Origin: Hypholoma sublateritium FD-334 SS-4
Lineage: Eukaryota; Basidiomycota; Agaricomycetes; Agaricales; Strophariaceae
DNA: 22,814 bases
Reading direction: 5' to 3'
NCBI GenBank assembly: GCA_000827495.1
Contig: KN817758.1
Span: forward strand, 1-22,814
Part shown: positions 1 to 10,793 of the stretch, one piece after another
Numbering within the stretch: position 1 is the stretch's first letter
Layout: each line of letters opens with the position of its first letter
Position numbers and translations under genes: made by a program
The notes under the pieces: generated by a model
The model's database searches: none
What the model was told of the DNA's origin: nothing
The model's input: the letters and a program-made list of their open reading frames with translations, nothing else

Positions 1-872
1 GGTGTTGTTCGCTGCATTATGAGTGTGCATTGCCCTCAGCTCTACCTCGTAGCGCCTTTACAGTTGGATATCCTGCTATCAAGTTTGGCCGACCGGAATA
101 CTTTAGGCCAATTTGTACAGAATCTTGGCTATACATTAACACGCTCAGGCTTTTGCTCCAGGCCATTTGCAGTAGGGTGTCGATATAATGAATTATACAC
201 TTCAGTACGTTTATTTTGAATGAATGCTCACTATAACTATTTCTCATTTATGTTCATATGATTATTCTAGCGCGATTCCAGCCATACCATTTCCGTCACT
301 CACTCACGTCACTGTTCCGTCATTCCTGCCTTGTTAATGTCGGAATTCACTTCACAATGCTACCTTCTGACACCTTCTGGGATTTACTGCGTCTACCCCC
401 ATCTTTTTCTGGCCAACAAGTGTGTTCGCCTGCGACATGATATTTTCCCTAGCGTCACGCCATACATTCCCTTTAGTTACTTCGGATTTGGTCTGCGTAT
501 GCAAGGTATAATGTTCCAACAGATGCACAGCACTCCTACTCCTTGTCTCGAAAACTGCCCCGTTCTTTGGAATTCCGCTGTACAAGCAGATCATACAAAT
601 GTGGTTTCAAGCATTAGAGGTATTCGGTGGGGTGGCATCAAGGGTAAATATGATCGTGGTATTACCATATCCGCCGGAGATGGATTNGAAGAGGATGATG
701 AATATTTGTGGAGGATGGATGGCGGTAGTTGCAATAACCCACACTGCCCCAATTTTAGGCGATTATCGGCACTTACTGGNCGTGCCTAATACAATATCCC
801 CTTTACCCTGAATGCGCGGAAATTACCCATTGACATATGATTTGTATTTCAACTCTACCTTTATTCTCAATC
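1..872. other. Upstream stretch, no confirmed gene
   Basis: No gene can be supported here. A plus-strand open frame at 331-789 ends with an acidic, glycine-rich stretch (residues read as EEDDEYLW, then CNNPHCPNF) that has some coding character. It has no recognisable start context, splice structure or family, and it contains two N bases. It may be a remnant or an exon of something starting outside the window. The sequence just before 873 is the likely promoter of the next gene, but no clear TATA box was found. Confidence 0.35.
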
Positions 873-2477
873 ATGTCGGACTCGGACCACCATGATGTCG
901 TTGGTAAGTTCATTCCGTGACTGATTTACAACATAGTTATTGTGCTAACTTCCCTATGAGACATGGTTATCCAGATACGGACTGGCCTTCTCAGTACTAA
1001 AGAATATCTTGCAAACCCTTCCTTTCTTCAGCACNTCATCTGGGGCAGGAAGACACAAATATCGTCTGTAGATACCAGGTGCTTCCATGTGCTGATGTGC
1101 GCACATGGACTATATTANCGGAACTGCACCATTATCNGTGTCATAGCACCTGATAATGCCTTTCTACACCCGGAAGGCAACTTTCTACTAGGGAGCAGCG
1201 CCTCCCTATCAGACGCGCACAGAAGCTTCCAATTGATGGCTCCAGATGTCCCTGGTTTATCGCTGCTGCAAGATGATTTCGAAACAGCTGTCCTAAATAT
1301 GAAGCTTNTGCAAGATTCAATTTCCTGCAACCACACTGGAATCTTGTCGACACTTGGANGAGNTGAAAACTCAAGCCATCAATTTACTTTCTCGATCCCT
1401 GTATTCTCTGATAAGGTCTGCAATAANTTACGGCCACTTTGTCTCCCACCCACTAACTCTGTGTTATGTTACAGGGCCAACTACCTCATCGCAAGTGCCT
1501 TCCTTTCTTTGTGTTTGACTTGGCATCTAATNGTACTCTGATAAATGCAGGNGATGCCCAGATGGCAAAGAAGGCCCTTNTGGATCATCCGGTTCCCGAC
1601 TGCATGTGGCCTGATCTTCATGCGATAAAGGATGATCACATCCTCGCACCTTTAGTCGTCAAGTCCGGGGGAGTGGATGTGCCTGTTTGGGACTACGAAG
1701 CAGCTCTCATAGGCAGCCTGGTCAAGTTNGATTTCTGGGCAGTGTTGAATGATGAAAATTGTATTTCAGCGACGCTGAATGAAATAGAGGTATTAATTCG
1801 TGGAGTGGTACTATAGTCTGTATTAACTTCATTATCCTNCCGGGCCCATGTATATGGCAGCAGTTGGACGGTGTCTCAATACATATATAAAGGGTTAATC
1901 ACTGCAACTTGAAGTTACACTGTGCNCTTCCTATTTCCTTACTCCTAATCNGTGTTTATCTACAGCCCTTGCGACNCATTAATGGGCAAGATATACAAGC
2001 TGATTTCCATCATCGAAAGGTAAAATGTCTATTCTCTATCTGTCGATTAGATGCAGCATTGCCGGGTCTCTAATGTCGGCTGTTGCAGGTTGCTGATTGG
2101 TGAAAGCAAGTCTAATTTAGACTACACACTACTCTTTCGTCATGTTGTGCTGGCCTTGATCAATCTCACGCAATCTGCCAATAACAATCCGAAGTTGATC
2201 TACGCAAAAATCAAAGGTGTTGNGACAACTCGGTGGATTACCGAATATGTCAATGGAGGCTGCCAGTATTATATAGATGTAAGTCTTTGCACAGGGCTTA
2301 CTATAATACTATTAGACACATTTACATGACCACCCATTTTATTTTCAGGAAATAGGACGATTTGTTACTACTTACCTATCCAGGTTAATCGCACCACCAT
2401 CAAGGTATCATCATTTGTGCCTCCNAAATATTCCACTGCTGAAAAAAAAACCCATGCGTATAGATCGCTTAGAGTGA
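873..2477 (+). CDS. Intron-rich gene, unknown function (LIGSLV-motif protein 1)
   Basis: I do not recognise a function. The proposed start at 873 opens a 31 nt exon (MSDSDHHDVV) that ends at a GTAAGT donor. Supported exons are 873-903, 961-1415 (donor GTCTGC, acceptor TTACAG at 1474), 1475-1789, about 1966-2019, a coding exon ending at 2278 with a GTAAGT donor, and 2349-2477 with a TGA stop. The 961-1789 and 2278-2477 joins keep frame. The join between 2019 and the exon ending at 2278 does not keep frame with any normal-length intron, so that part is uncertain or carries an error; about 20 N bases lie in this gene. The third exon contains a WDYEAALIGSLV stretch resembling an LIGSLV stretch in the next gene, suggesting a shared domain. 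The C-terminus is basic (LLKKKP). The gene lies 271 bp upstream of, and on the same strand as, the related gene, and may belong to a multi-copy Agaricomycete family. Confidence 0.5.
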
Positions 2478-2748
2478 ACACTCACCGATTCATACACTAT
2501 CCCGTGTTTTCATCCTGGAATGTGTCTGGTGGACACATGGATTTGAAGGCATGCCGNGCCAAAGATGCCGAAATATATGTTCGAAAATATGTGACGAAGG
2601 GGCTACTCATTTGAATATCCCATTGCCGGATGAGAGCAATTGAGTTAAATAGATACTTGTCGACGCCATAATAAACTAAAGCAGCCATCATTGCCTCACT
2701 TCCCCTCCTTGCTTAACTTCGCCTTTGGTCGCTTCAAGTTGTGCTATT

Positions 2749-4168
2749 ATGTCTACCAATACGTGAGTATATCTACCTATCATAGCAGGAATGTTTGTCC
2801 ATTAAAATATTTCCTCAGAGTGTTCAATGGCCCTATGCAACGAGCCAGGTACCAGCTGCTCCCGCAGTATGTAGCTTCCCCTGGCTTTCAAGGGCTAGGT
2901 TCTTGGCGAAATTCGCATGGAAATATCTATTCCGTAACTGCTCCGAGAGGCTAGTAATCTATTTGTTTCGTATGTTGAAGTTCTTACTTACTACATCCTT
3001 TAGGCGACCCTGTCGAACCTGTCCTCCTTATAGTGGTCGGGAGGGTGGCAGCTGAGAAAGCGTACCTTGGCACCCACGGGAATTTTAGCCCTAACTTTTC
3101 TGAACCAATCCTGGCTGTTCGTGGTGCTAAANTGCAGTTCACTCTCNAATGCCCAGTCGGGGACCCAGACTTNGAAGAGGATTTCAACCTTGNGGCGACC
3201 CGATTGAGTGAAGCTCAAAGCCAAATTGCTTCCACTCCCAGGCACAAGTTTTTCTTCCTGGAAGGGAGCACCGGCATGCGCATGAGTTTCCCTCTGTGGG
3301 AGAAGACGGTGAGTCCGACATTCTTATACGCCCATTAATCATACTCACGCAAGACGGATGATTGTGTTCCATGACCATGTTCCTCCTGTGCGCAAAAAGA
3401 CAGCTGCCAACAACTGTGAGTTTATCAAGTCTGTATAACATGTATGCTTGACTCACCAAACGATTAAAGCTCTGTTCAAATCCGACTTCAATCAAAACTA
3501 CACTGTTGGACATTCTTATGTCACGTATTGGGATGATGCACGGTCCACTCACCAGCTTTGCGCCATGCCCGTCTTTGATGAGGACGACACAGTGATTGCG
3601 TCCCCTGAGTTGTTCGAGGAGAAGTTAATCGGTTCACTGGTTGAAGTCACCTTTACACTCAGGCAATACCATATGAGTGCCAATGCAAAGCGTATCGAGG
3701 CCAACGACACATTCAGCGCGAAGATCGAATCCGTGAGCATACTTCGTGCTCCACTTGCTTTGACGAAGAGCCCATATAAAGAGAACATCTATACGAGAAA
3801 ACCTAGGCCNATGCCGCAGACTCCCACCCGCGGCGAGCAAAAGAATGCGGCGAAGGCGTTTGTGCCATCCGCTCCAATTCCTGCTCCTAACTTCGTTCAG
3901 GGTTCCTCTGCCACCGCCGACTCTAACTCTGCTCCGAAGATTGCTCAAGGTTCCTCTGTCAACCCTGGGAGCTCTGCTAAAGATGATGCAAGCAGCGCTG
4001 CAGGGCCGGTCACGGTCAAGACGCGCGCTAGAGCAAGTGAGTTATCCTTTGCACCTCCACCTTGCGTACAAATAACTAACCTGAGTACTTTCTCAAGGAG
4101 GGGATACTAGTGGTGCCGCCGACGACGAATCTCAGGTTCAGCACATCTCTAAGAAGAGCAAAGTCTAG
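2749..4168 (+). CDS. Multi-exon gene, unknown function (LIGSLV-motif protein 2)
   Basis: Reconstructed exons are 2749-2762 (MSTN..), 2821-2933, 3004-3308, 3354-3415, 3470-4036 and 4098-4168 (stop TAG). Five of the six boundary sets have normal GT..AG introns of 54-70 nt. The join 3308 to 3354 is one base out of frame with the best GTGAGT donor, so there is either an error, a different donor near 3294, or a real lesion. The product has an N-terminal module of unknown fold, then a conserved block that reads MPVFDEDD, then LIGSLVEVTFTL, then FSAKIESVSIL. I recall similar blocks in many uncharacterised Agaricomycete proteins; this is from memory. A Ser/Ala/Pro-rich linker with two similar QGSS-containing stretches follows, and the C-terminus is basic (SKKSKV), possibly a nuclear localisation signal. 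No catalytic motif is seen. It shares the LIGSLV motif with the gene upstream. Confidence 0.55.
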
Positions 4169-5298
4169 TGTTTTGTAGTCTGTTCAAGTTTGTTGGTTGA
4201 CAATGGTCCGATGCGAATACAATTTCTATGTGATACGAACCACGTCGTGATTTTTGAGCAATTACATAATTATCTTATCATCACCCCCAGCAAGGCCTTA
4301 TCGCCAAGGGCGATGCTTTATAAACGTAATGTTTACTTGTAATCATACATACGGAATATCCACACGATATCGTTACGCTGCCTACACAGGTTGATGAGAG
4401 ATCCCGAAGGCATCGTGTGGGCGCCGCGTCTCATCGCATCATGACTCTGCTGTCTGCCAAGACACGGGATCCTACCTATCATGTGTTAGTCAAATAGTCA
4501 AGAATCAGTCGCAGTCTGTCGTAGCCTCCCTACTAAAAGAAAGACAATCAACAGGATGTTCAAAGAAATTGCATCAATGAGATTTTAAAGATGTGCAAGA
4601 ACTTTACATATATGAGAAGTAATTTCTCGTCTCTTCCCTGAAAATCACGGTCATAAAATTTGTGGGCCCCGCGACAATTTGATGCACGGCGTATGATCCG
4701 CCCAAAAGCAGCGGCGTTTGATGAGATATTTTTAGCGTCAACGGGTACATAAAATAGTCCCATTTGCGCGAGATTGGCGCCCGGTCCATACGCCGTCAAT
4801 CTAAGGGCTGCTGCGAGTTATGGACGAATAGGACAGTACACGTTCCGATTAGAAGAGGATGTATCTATGTATAATTAGATTGTTTCAGTATCCAGAAGCC
4901 AGGAGTGCAGCAGGGACAACCGATTACACTTGACATACCCGACTTCCGTGGCGGTTGACGTTGATGACTGAAAGGACCACAATCGTTTTTTCACACATAT
5001 ATAATAGAACCAGAGCTGTGAGGACACACTCCCACTGAATGTGGGACGATAATGGTGTAGAATCCTTACTCGTGCCCTCCGCAGTGTGTACATGCTTTGA
5101 TTTTCCTGTTTGATCGCACCATTTGCTTCGGACTACATCGTTACTGTGGCTTTGCACGTCTTATACATAATCTATTTGCGGAGTAAATGAATTCCGCCAA
5201 CAGGATATCTAATTATATGTTCTTTATTGTACAATAGGCCGTATCACCACATGGCTTATTTCTGCTTTCTTATCTACATTTTTACCACTATCGTTAAC
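4169..5298. other. Intergenic spacer without a convincing gene
   Basis: No gene is supported. Two overlapping minus-strand frames (4560-4799 and 4604-4789) are open for 60-80 codons but have no family resemblance. A 10 bp inverted repeat (ACGGCGTATG at about 4686, its complement near 4785) flanks about 85 bp. The rest is AT-rich and featureless. Confidence 0.4.
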
Positions 5299-5463
5299 TT
5301 TCTTTTTGGTCGGAAAGCGAGCGTAGATGGGCAGAGAGGGAAATAGAAATTCGGCGGGCAGATCAAGAGGCTAGCAAGCGCCTATGGGAGGTGCGAGAGG
5401 CAGAGCGGGTGGCATTGCCGAAGGCGCGGCCCAAATGCTGGCTAGCAGGCTATTCAACAAGTG
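5299..5463 (+). pseudogene. Coding fragment interrupted by transposon insertion
   Basis: A plus-strand frame of about 55 codons is bounded upstream by a stop and reads strongly charged, coiled-coil-like residues (ERRWAEREIEIRRADQEASK, then RLWEVREAER). It runs straight into the left terminal repeat of the 5465-6638 element. If the element and one target duplication are removed conceptually, the same frame continues about 20 codons on the far side before a stop. No start codon is visible and the family is not recognised. It could be an exon of a disrupted gene or an older remnant. Helical periodicity and the insertion are seen in sequence; that it was once a gene is inferred. Confidence 0.4.
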
Positions 5464-5464
5464 T

Positions 5465-5490
5465 ATGGTTGACGGGTGGGCCCAGGACTA
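5465..5490 (+). repeat. Left terminal inverted repeat of the element
   Basis: These 26 bases are repeated in inverted orientation at 6613-6638 with a single difference at position 2 (T here, C in the complement of the right end). It is preceded by the acaagtg target duplication at 5457-5463. Confidence 0.88.
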
Positions 5491-6612
5491 AAATATTTTG
5501 AGTTCGTCATGTGTCTCGTCGATGGGGTCCTCGCTCTGTGCTCAAATGCGGATGTGACCATCGTTTCTCAAGTTTTCGTAGGTTATTCAGCCTGTACTTA
5601 TTCAATATGCCAAGAAACATGTTTTCGACCTCTACCTTGTTTCTGTTTCTGTATTTTCAGACTGATGTGATCTGAGGCTCTCTTTCTGAGATGGCAGTGG
5701 TGACTCTGAGCAGTGTCGTTGCATGTTCATATATATGTCTTTGCTCTGGCTAGCTTTTTGGTCCCTCTCTTCTTTGGATCCTCCCCGAATTACTCTAGAA
5801 TACATATAGTACACCGTACGGCCAATGTACGGCGCGATAATAATAAACATCAAATGATTGATGCGCGCGACGCGCGTCGAGCGCGCGTGGCGCCCAAATT
5901 CCAACAACACATTTTCCCCTGGCCCGACGCTCTCAGCTTTCTAATTCATAACATCATAACTGGTGGCTCAAAGCAAACTTAAAGCGCGACGGTGACTAGC
6001 TGAGAATATTAATTAAGAATACATGTCATCGACGTGATATTTGGGTCTAACATGGGAGACTCGAGGAATTTTTATTCAATGTATCAAAAAATCAACAGTA
6101 TGACTTTCTACCTTGCTAACAATTCTTATTATACTTAGCCAAATCAGTTTCGCTGCTTCCGAGGCATACTAATTTGAATGGCTAGCGCGAGGACGCGGTG
6201 CCGTCCCGCACGCTAACAGCACTTGCGCGTGACTATTAACTCCCATATTAATATACAAGCGCTCGCCTTCGCTGCCGCCAGAAGCGTCCCGACCGTTCCC
6301 GCCCTCGTGGCCGACCTCTCGTCAGCGCGCGACACGTCGTGCTCGCGCTGCGGTACTAACTGGGATAGCTGCGTGAAGCAAACCCAAAGCGCCAGTTGAG
6401 CGCAGCGGCGCAACAACGGCGACCTACTGTAAATTTGTGATCTCCAATAATTGTAATGACGTCAATTATTGGTAGGTACTGGGTCCATAATGCAAATAAA
6501 ATTCACATATGTCAAGTTACCAGAGGTATTACTGAGAATAATATACACCGCGGTGCCAGTGCCCCCTAACACTCCATTTCAAAGACCGAAATCTGATTTC
6601 TCTTTCCTAATG

Positions 6613-6638
6613 TAGTCCTGGGCCCACCCGTCAACCGT
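6613..6638 (-). repeat. Right terminal inverted repeat of the element
   Basis: This is the inverted partner of 5465-5490, matching at 25 of 26 bases, and is followed directly by the second acaagtg target duplication copy at 6639-6645. Confidence 0.88.
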
Positions 6639-6646
6639 ACAAGTGA

Positions 6647-9600
6647 TAACACGAACGCCGATCATCGAATTAATTATCTCAATATACCAGAAATATTTTT
6701 CCTGCAATAATGCTGCAACCTCGTTGTCGAGAAACAGTCCATCCGAAGCTCGTTATGAGTCTAGACGCCGTATGACGGTGGCCGGTTTTACCGGTCACGT
6801 GACTGTACCCATTGAGCACCGACGTCCCGTCGAAAATTGAAATTCGCACTCTGTTCTACTAGTCCACCGGTTGGAAGCCTCTCTTTTCGCCAGGAATGCT
6901 CGAGGCTCCAAAGGTGCTCGCTATCCATTCCTCCCGATGAATACGAACTAACGAACTGATGATCGCTGGACACGACTCGCCACTGCTCGCAGGCACGCGG
7001 ACTGCAACCCCCGCTGGCACTAAACGGAACTCACCATCTCCGCGCCCACGAACTAATCGCTAGAGCTCAGAGGCCGGCTTCTTTATCTCCCAACAGACAC
7101 AATGTTGCCCTTTACTCACTGCGCCGACGCATCATGGTGACCACAGTCCTCAGTCCAGTATGCGACGCACCTACGCCCGCGTTGCACGAGGTCATGCACC
7201 TCAACCCGCCCACGTCCGATTGACCGAGTGCCGTCAGGTTGTGTCACCTGTTTAGACCCTCTCCGTACTTCGGTCGCCGCTCGCTATCTGAAATCACGCT
7301 GCCTGTCGTCTCCCTCCCCATTCACCATACAGGTCATGTCTGCGGCACCATCGAACAACGGACGTGTCGCGACGAAAGTTACATGAATTGGACACAACTT
7401 GGACATGCAACGCCAATTATGCTGCTGCACGTAGCGATATGAACGACGCTCACCAGTAGGTTACCTCGCTGCTGACAGCAAACTCGGCTAACGTGTATGA
7501 TCCACAGACCATTCCACCGCCACCTTACCGCCGCCTCTCACTGGCATCGTGGCCTCCGTGTCCTTTCGCGGCCATTATTCGGTACTGCCCTATGTGCATG
7601 ACGTCGCCCAAGGTATCCGTCACTTGGCACATCGCCTACCGCACGACGGCGATTGTCTATCGGCGATCCTCTACATATCTCGCTCATGTCCTTGTTGCAC
7701 CGAGGACGTACACAACATGGCGCCCGACCTGGATAACTCACTTCTTCCGACTACGTCGACCGGTCATTCCAGCTACGCAGGCCGTCTCTGAGTACCAATT
7801 GCTATTATGACCCTCTGCCCCTGCGTGTCCCGTCGTCTCCTTACGCCCCTCTTCGTCCCACCACGTAGGACGCCGCATTTCCCCTCCTACATTGTAGCTA
7901 TGGCAGACATGAACTTAGAAAGGCGCTACATTCGCGCAGTCGAGCCCTATTGCATACACCCTCGCCGATCATTTTCGTCTTCGCCCTGCCGGCCCAGTTG
8001 GTGCCCAATGCTCTGTTCCTGCCGATATCGGTGGCTCTCCCCCATGCCTCTCGACAGACACAACGCCCCTGCTAGTGATCAATCGACCATTCGGGCCCCT
8101 GGTCGTAGTAGGGTGACTGCTCGAGTGTGTTTAAACCGTTTCCGCTCTCCGGTTACCATCGAGTCCATCTCTGTCGCCCGCGCCTTTGTCGCCTCCCCTT
8201 CATCATGAAGGACGTAAAAGCACCTTTCCCTCATCGTGGCTTCGCCGTCCGATGACGCCGCACCGCGCTGCATTCAATGAGTTGGACGCTGTTGCATGTG
8301 CCCCGTGAAGTGGTTACAACTCAGGTGCCTCTTATCACCTCCCCAAAAACGAAAGACCCTCAGACGGATCTGACTCGCTATTCGCAGGTACTCCTCACGC
8401 GCACTTTCCGAAGACATCTCGAGCTAGAATGTCGCCCCCAGAACCTCGTATTCGCACAGTGACACCTTCGATTTGACTGCTCTCGCCTCGATTAACACCT
8501 ATGCGCAGAACTCAAGCGGATGACCGCCGAGGTGGCGAAAACAGGTCGAGGCGACCTCGACTTAGCTCCCGAATAACGAACGGGCCATGCGGAGTGAGCG
8601 CCACGAGCCAGTTTCTGGGGCCCCATCTTTGCTAGTCCGTGAAGGGCTGGTACATCATTCTCGATGATCAATGACGGTAGCAGATCCCCCGAGAGCCTCA
8701 CGGAATATTCGAAACTATCGGCATACTCTAGGGTTGGCAGGTCGCGACTGCACTCGACGAACGCGCGGAGAGCACCTACTATAGCGAGCCTATGGACACG
8801 TCAGGCAGACAGCGTACGCGCGTGCGTCAGTCGAGGTTCCGACGGCCAGGCGACGGACTAGGCTTTGCAGGATGATTCACGAATATCTTTGTGTTTGTGG
8901 GCATTGCTGAATGTCGTGCAGCTGTTTCTCTGTAATACTTCCTTAAAGCCTTGTATATATACGAGGATTGGACGGTTGGAAGCATCACGAGTGCGACATC
9001 AATTTCCGCTTCGGCCTGTTATCGCTCCTTTGGTGGCGCATTCCACGAGCGTTTCCAACATCTAGATGCATCTAACTCAGCCACAGGAAGACACGGAAAG
9101 CCACGACGATGCTCACCACATTGTGCATCCTTGGCGATGACGGCGAAGCTACCCGCTGGGTGCCGGCCCTGCTACCGAGTGCTGACCGCTGAGCGCCGAA
9201 AATCGCCCGATATTGTAGCCTACGGAACAGGCTCGACATTCATTGTCCTCGCCACTGCCGCCGACCACTCTTTTTTTTTGCGCCACGACCCGATTTGGTC
9301 CATGCTGCGATCTTTCTACGCAAGGCTGCGTTGGTCCTCGCCAAATATGTGCACGGCGGTGATACCACCACTCCCCGAAGTTGCCTCACCGCTCAGTCTG
9401 CCCAAACGACGGGTTTTCCGCCAACTCCATCCATGAATGCGAGTAGGCCGTGTCGAGAACATACTCGGCACCTCGCTCCGCAGCCGCAGCGGCGTCGGCA
9501 ATGCCTCGAAACCGACATGTAAGCTCATGTAAGCACGAGCGTGCATTCCTTAAGCGCGCTATGTTTGAAGGGACTCCGTCCAGGGCGGTAGGCCAGAAAA

Positions 9601-9885
9601 CCAGTGCCACAAGGTGCCGCAGGTGCGCAGCCGCAGGCACGTTGTTATGACATTGATCTGGCCAGCTAAGCGGTGCCACCCAAGTACAGGCACCACAGGA
9701 AGCGCGCGCTTTTGCAGGCCCAGTACGCTTGCCTAATCGGGACGGTCAAAGGCCGACACACTTTGCACGCTAAATGAGCTACACAAAACATGCCACTCGC
9801 GCCCGCCGCCACTCATGCCACCCATGGTTTAAAAGCAAAATCATAATGGCTCGAAGCAGCAGACAACACAGTCCGTCCGGCTCAA
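6647..9885. other. GC-rich region of short, conflicting frames; possibly decayed coding DNA
   Basis: No intact gene is recognised over more than 3 kb. Composition is richer in CG than the flanks. Stretches with coding-like composition appear on the plus strand but jump between frames and hit stops, for example around 7100-7260, 8340-8560 and 8580-8860 (Ser/Pro/Arg-rich reads such as MRRTQADDRRGGENRSRRPR). I found no reverse transcriptase, integrase, transposase or LTR motif. It could be an old, heavily mutated gene or retroelement, or CG-rich non-coding DNA. Confidence 0.3.
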
Positions 9886-10036
9886 TTGCGTCGCGTTCTT
9901 AAGAGCCTCCAACCGCATCCCCAAATGCCGTCGAGTCCCGTATTCTCCTACTCCAGATGTCCCTCTCAACCAAACGTCCTCCTTGCGACATGCCTCAACT
10001 GCCACAGGAACATATCAATGATCGCGTCCATGACTG

Positions 10037-10375
10037 ATGCAGAACGCGCCGAGGAAGAAAGGACGCATAGATCAGAATGTTCCGCAAATCAACAGTCAGT
10101 TCTCTCTAAGTCACTTCGTACGGCCGCTCGTGCTGACCTCTCCCAGAGCTTACAGGCGCGACCCCAACCTCAATACCTCCTTTGGGCCCAACTCTCATGG
10201 AGGTAACGGGGTCGTTTACTCTGGCCTTACTAATACTGCTCAATTCATTGGAGGAAAGACGCAATGGCGCGATTCCGGCCCGATATATGACGAGTGCGCA
10301 GACGATAGCGACGATGACGAATTCACCCCCCCAAGCCGGCGCAAGGCGAGTACCCCCAAGCCGAGAACGCGTTAG
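10037..10375 (+). CDS. Possible small gene or last exons of a gene, unknown function
   Basis: An open frame of 112 codons ends with TAG at 10373-10375. A plausible intron (10099-10155, 57 nt, ending CTTACAG, preserving frame) would join QNVPQINSQ to RDPNLNTSFGPNSHGG. The C-terminus is acidic then basic (DECADDSDDDEFTPPSRRK), typical of a disordered or nuclear tail. Upstream in the same frame are two stops near 10019 and 10031, so the start at 10037 is weak and the real gene may begin with exons around 9900 in another frame or may be broken. No family is recognised. Confidence 0.35.
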   Translation: MQNAPRKKGRIDQNVPQINSQFSLSHFVRPLVLTSPRAYRRDPNLNTSFGPNSHGGNGVVYSGLTNTAQFIGGKTQWRDSGPIYDECADDSDDDEFTPPSRRKASTPKPRTR

Positions 10376-10793
10376 CAATCTGTACTGTTGTATTTGTAAT
10401 ATATGCCGTAGCTGTTGTTATTGGACAAATATACCTATGTGGATGACGGCGAAGGTCTAGACCCTACGGCGGGGCTAAGTACTTAGCATTACTTGCTACT
10501 TACTTCGGCTGGCTGCAAATACCGTTGGTCCCTTGGAAGTTATGCATTGTATTCATCTGAAATGCACTTTGCACAAATTTAAGCCTGCACACAGAGGTTG
10601 TACGTAAATTGATATCTTTAGTATCCCGAAAATGATCAATGGACTTGGTACTTTGAACATGATTGGCACGGCATCAATAATATATCAGATTCAAAGGGAT
10701 ATATATAAGCCCAAATAACAAATCAAGTAAGGACTACTACTCGTTAAAAATATCCTAGAACAAGTTATTTTAACTAGACCTATCGTCCACCTT
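10376..10793. other. AT-rich spacer between convergent genes
   Basis: Nothing coding is seen. The stretch lies between the stop of the possible gene at 10375 and the stop of the peroxygenase gene on the other strand, so it should hold both 3' untranslated regions. No clear terminator-like structure was identified. Confidence 0.4.

Larger units (their letters stand above)
5465..6638. mobile_element. Non-autonomous TIR DNA transposon (hAT-like, MITE-type)
   Basis: The two ends are inverted copies of a 26 bp sequence (5465-5490 and 6613-6638) with one mismatch at the second base; the shared core includes GGTTGACGGGTGGGCCCAGG. Directly outside lie acaagtgt (5457-5464) and acaagtga (6639-6646), an 8 bp target duplication with one mismatch, or a perfect 7 bp one. 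TIRs plus an 8 bp duplication fit the hAT superfamily, and a perfect 7 bp duplication would leave the superfamily open. The 1174 bp interior has no long frame and no transposase motif, so it would depend on an autonomous relative. It includes a CG-rich patch (about 5865-5893) and AT-rich stretches. The near-identical ends and target duplication suggest a fairly recent insertion. Confidence 0.85.

Noticed and set aside
4560..4799. Two overlapping minus-strand frames
   Set aside because: Neither resembles a family, and both overlap in different frames with equal weight; there is no splice or promoter support.
6647..9885. LTR retrotransposon
   Set aside because: I looked for reverse transcriptase, protease and integrase signatures and for long direct repeats and could not identify any by eye.
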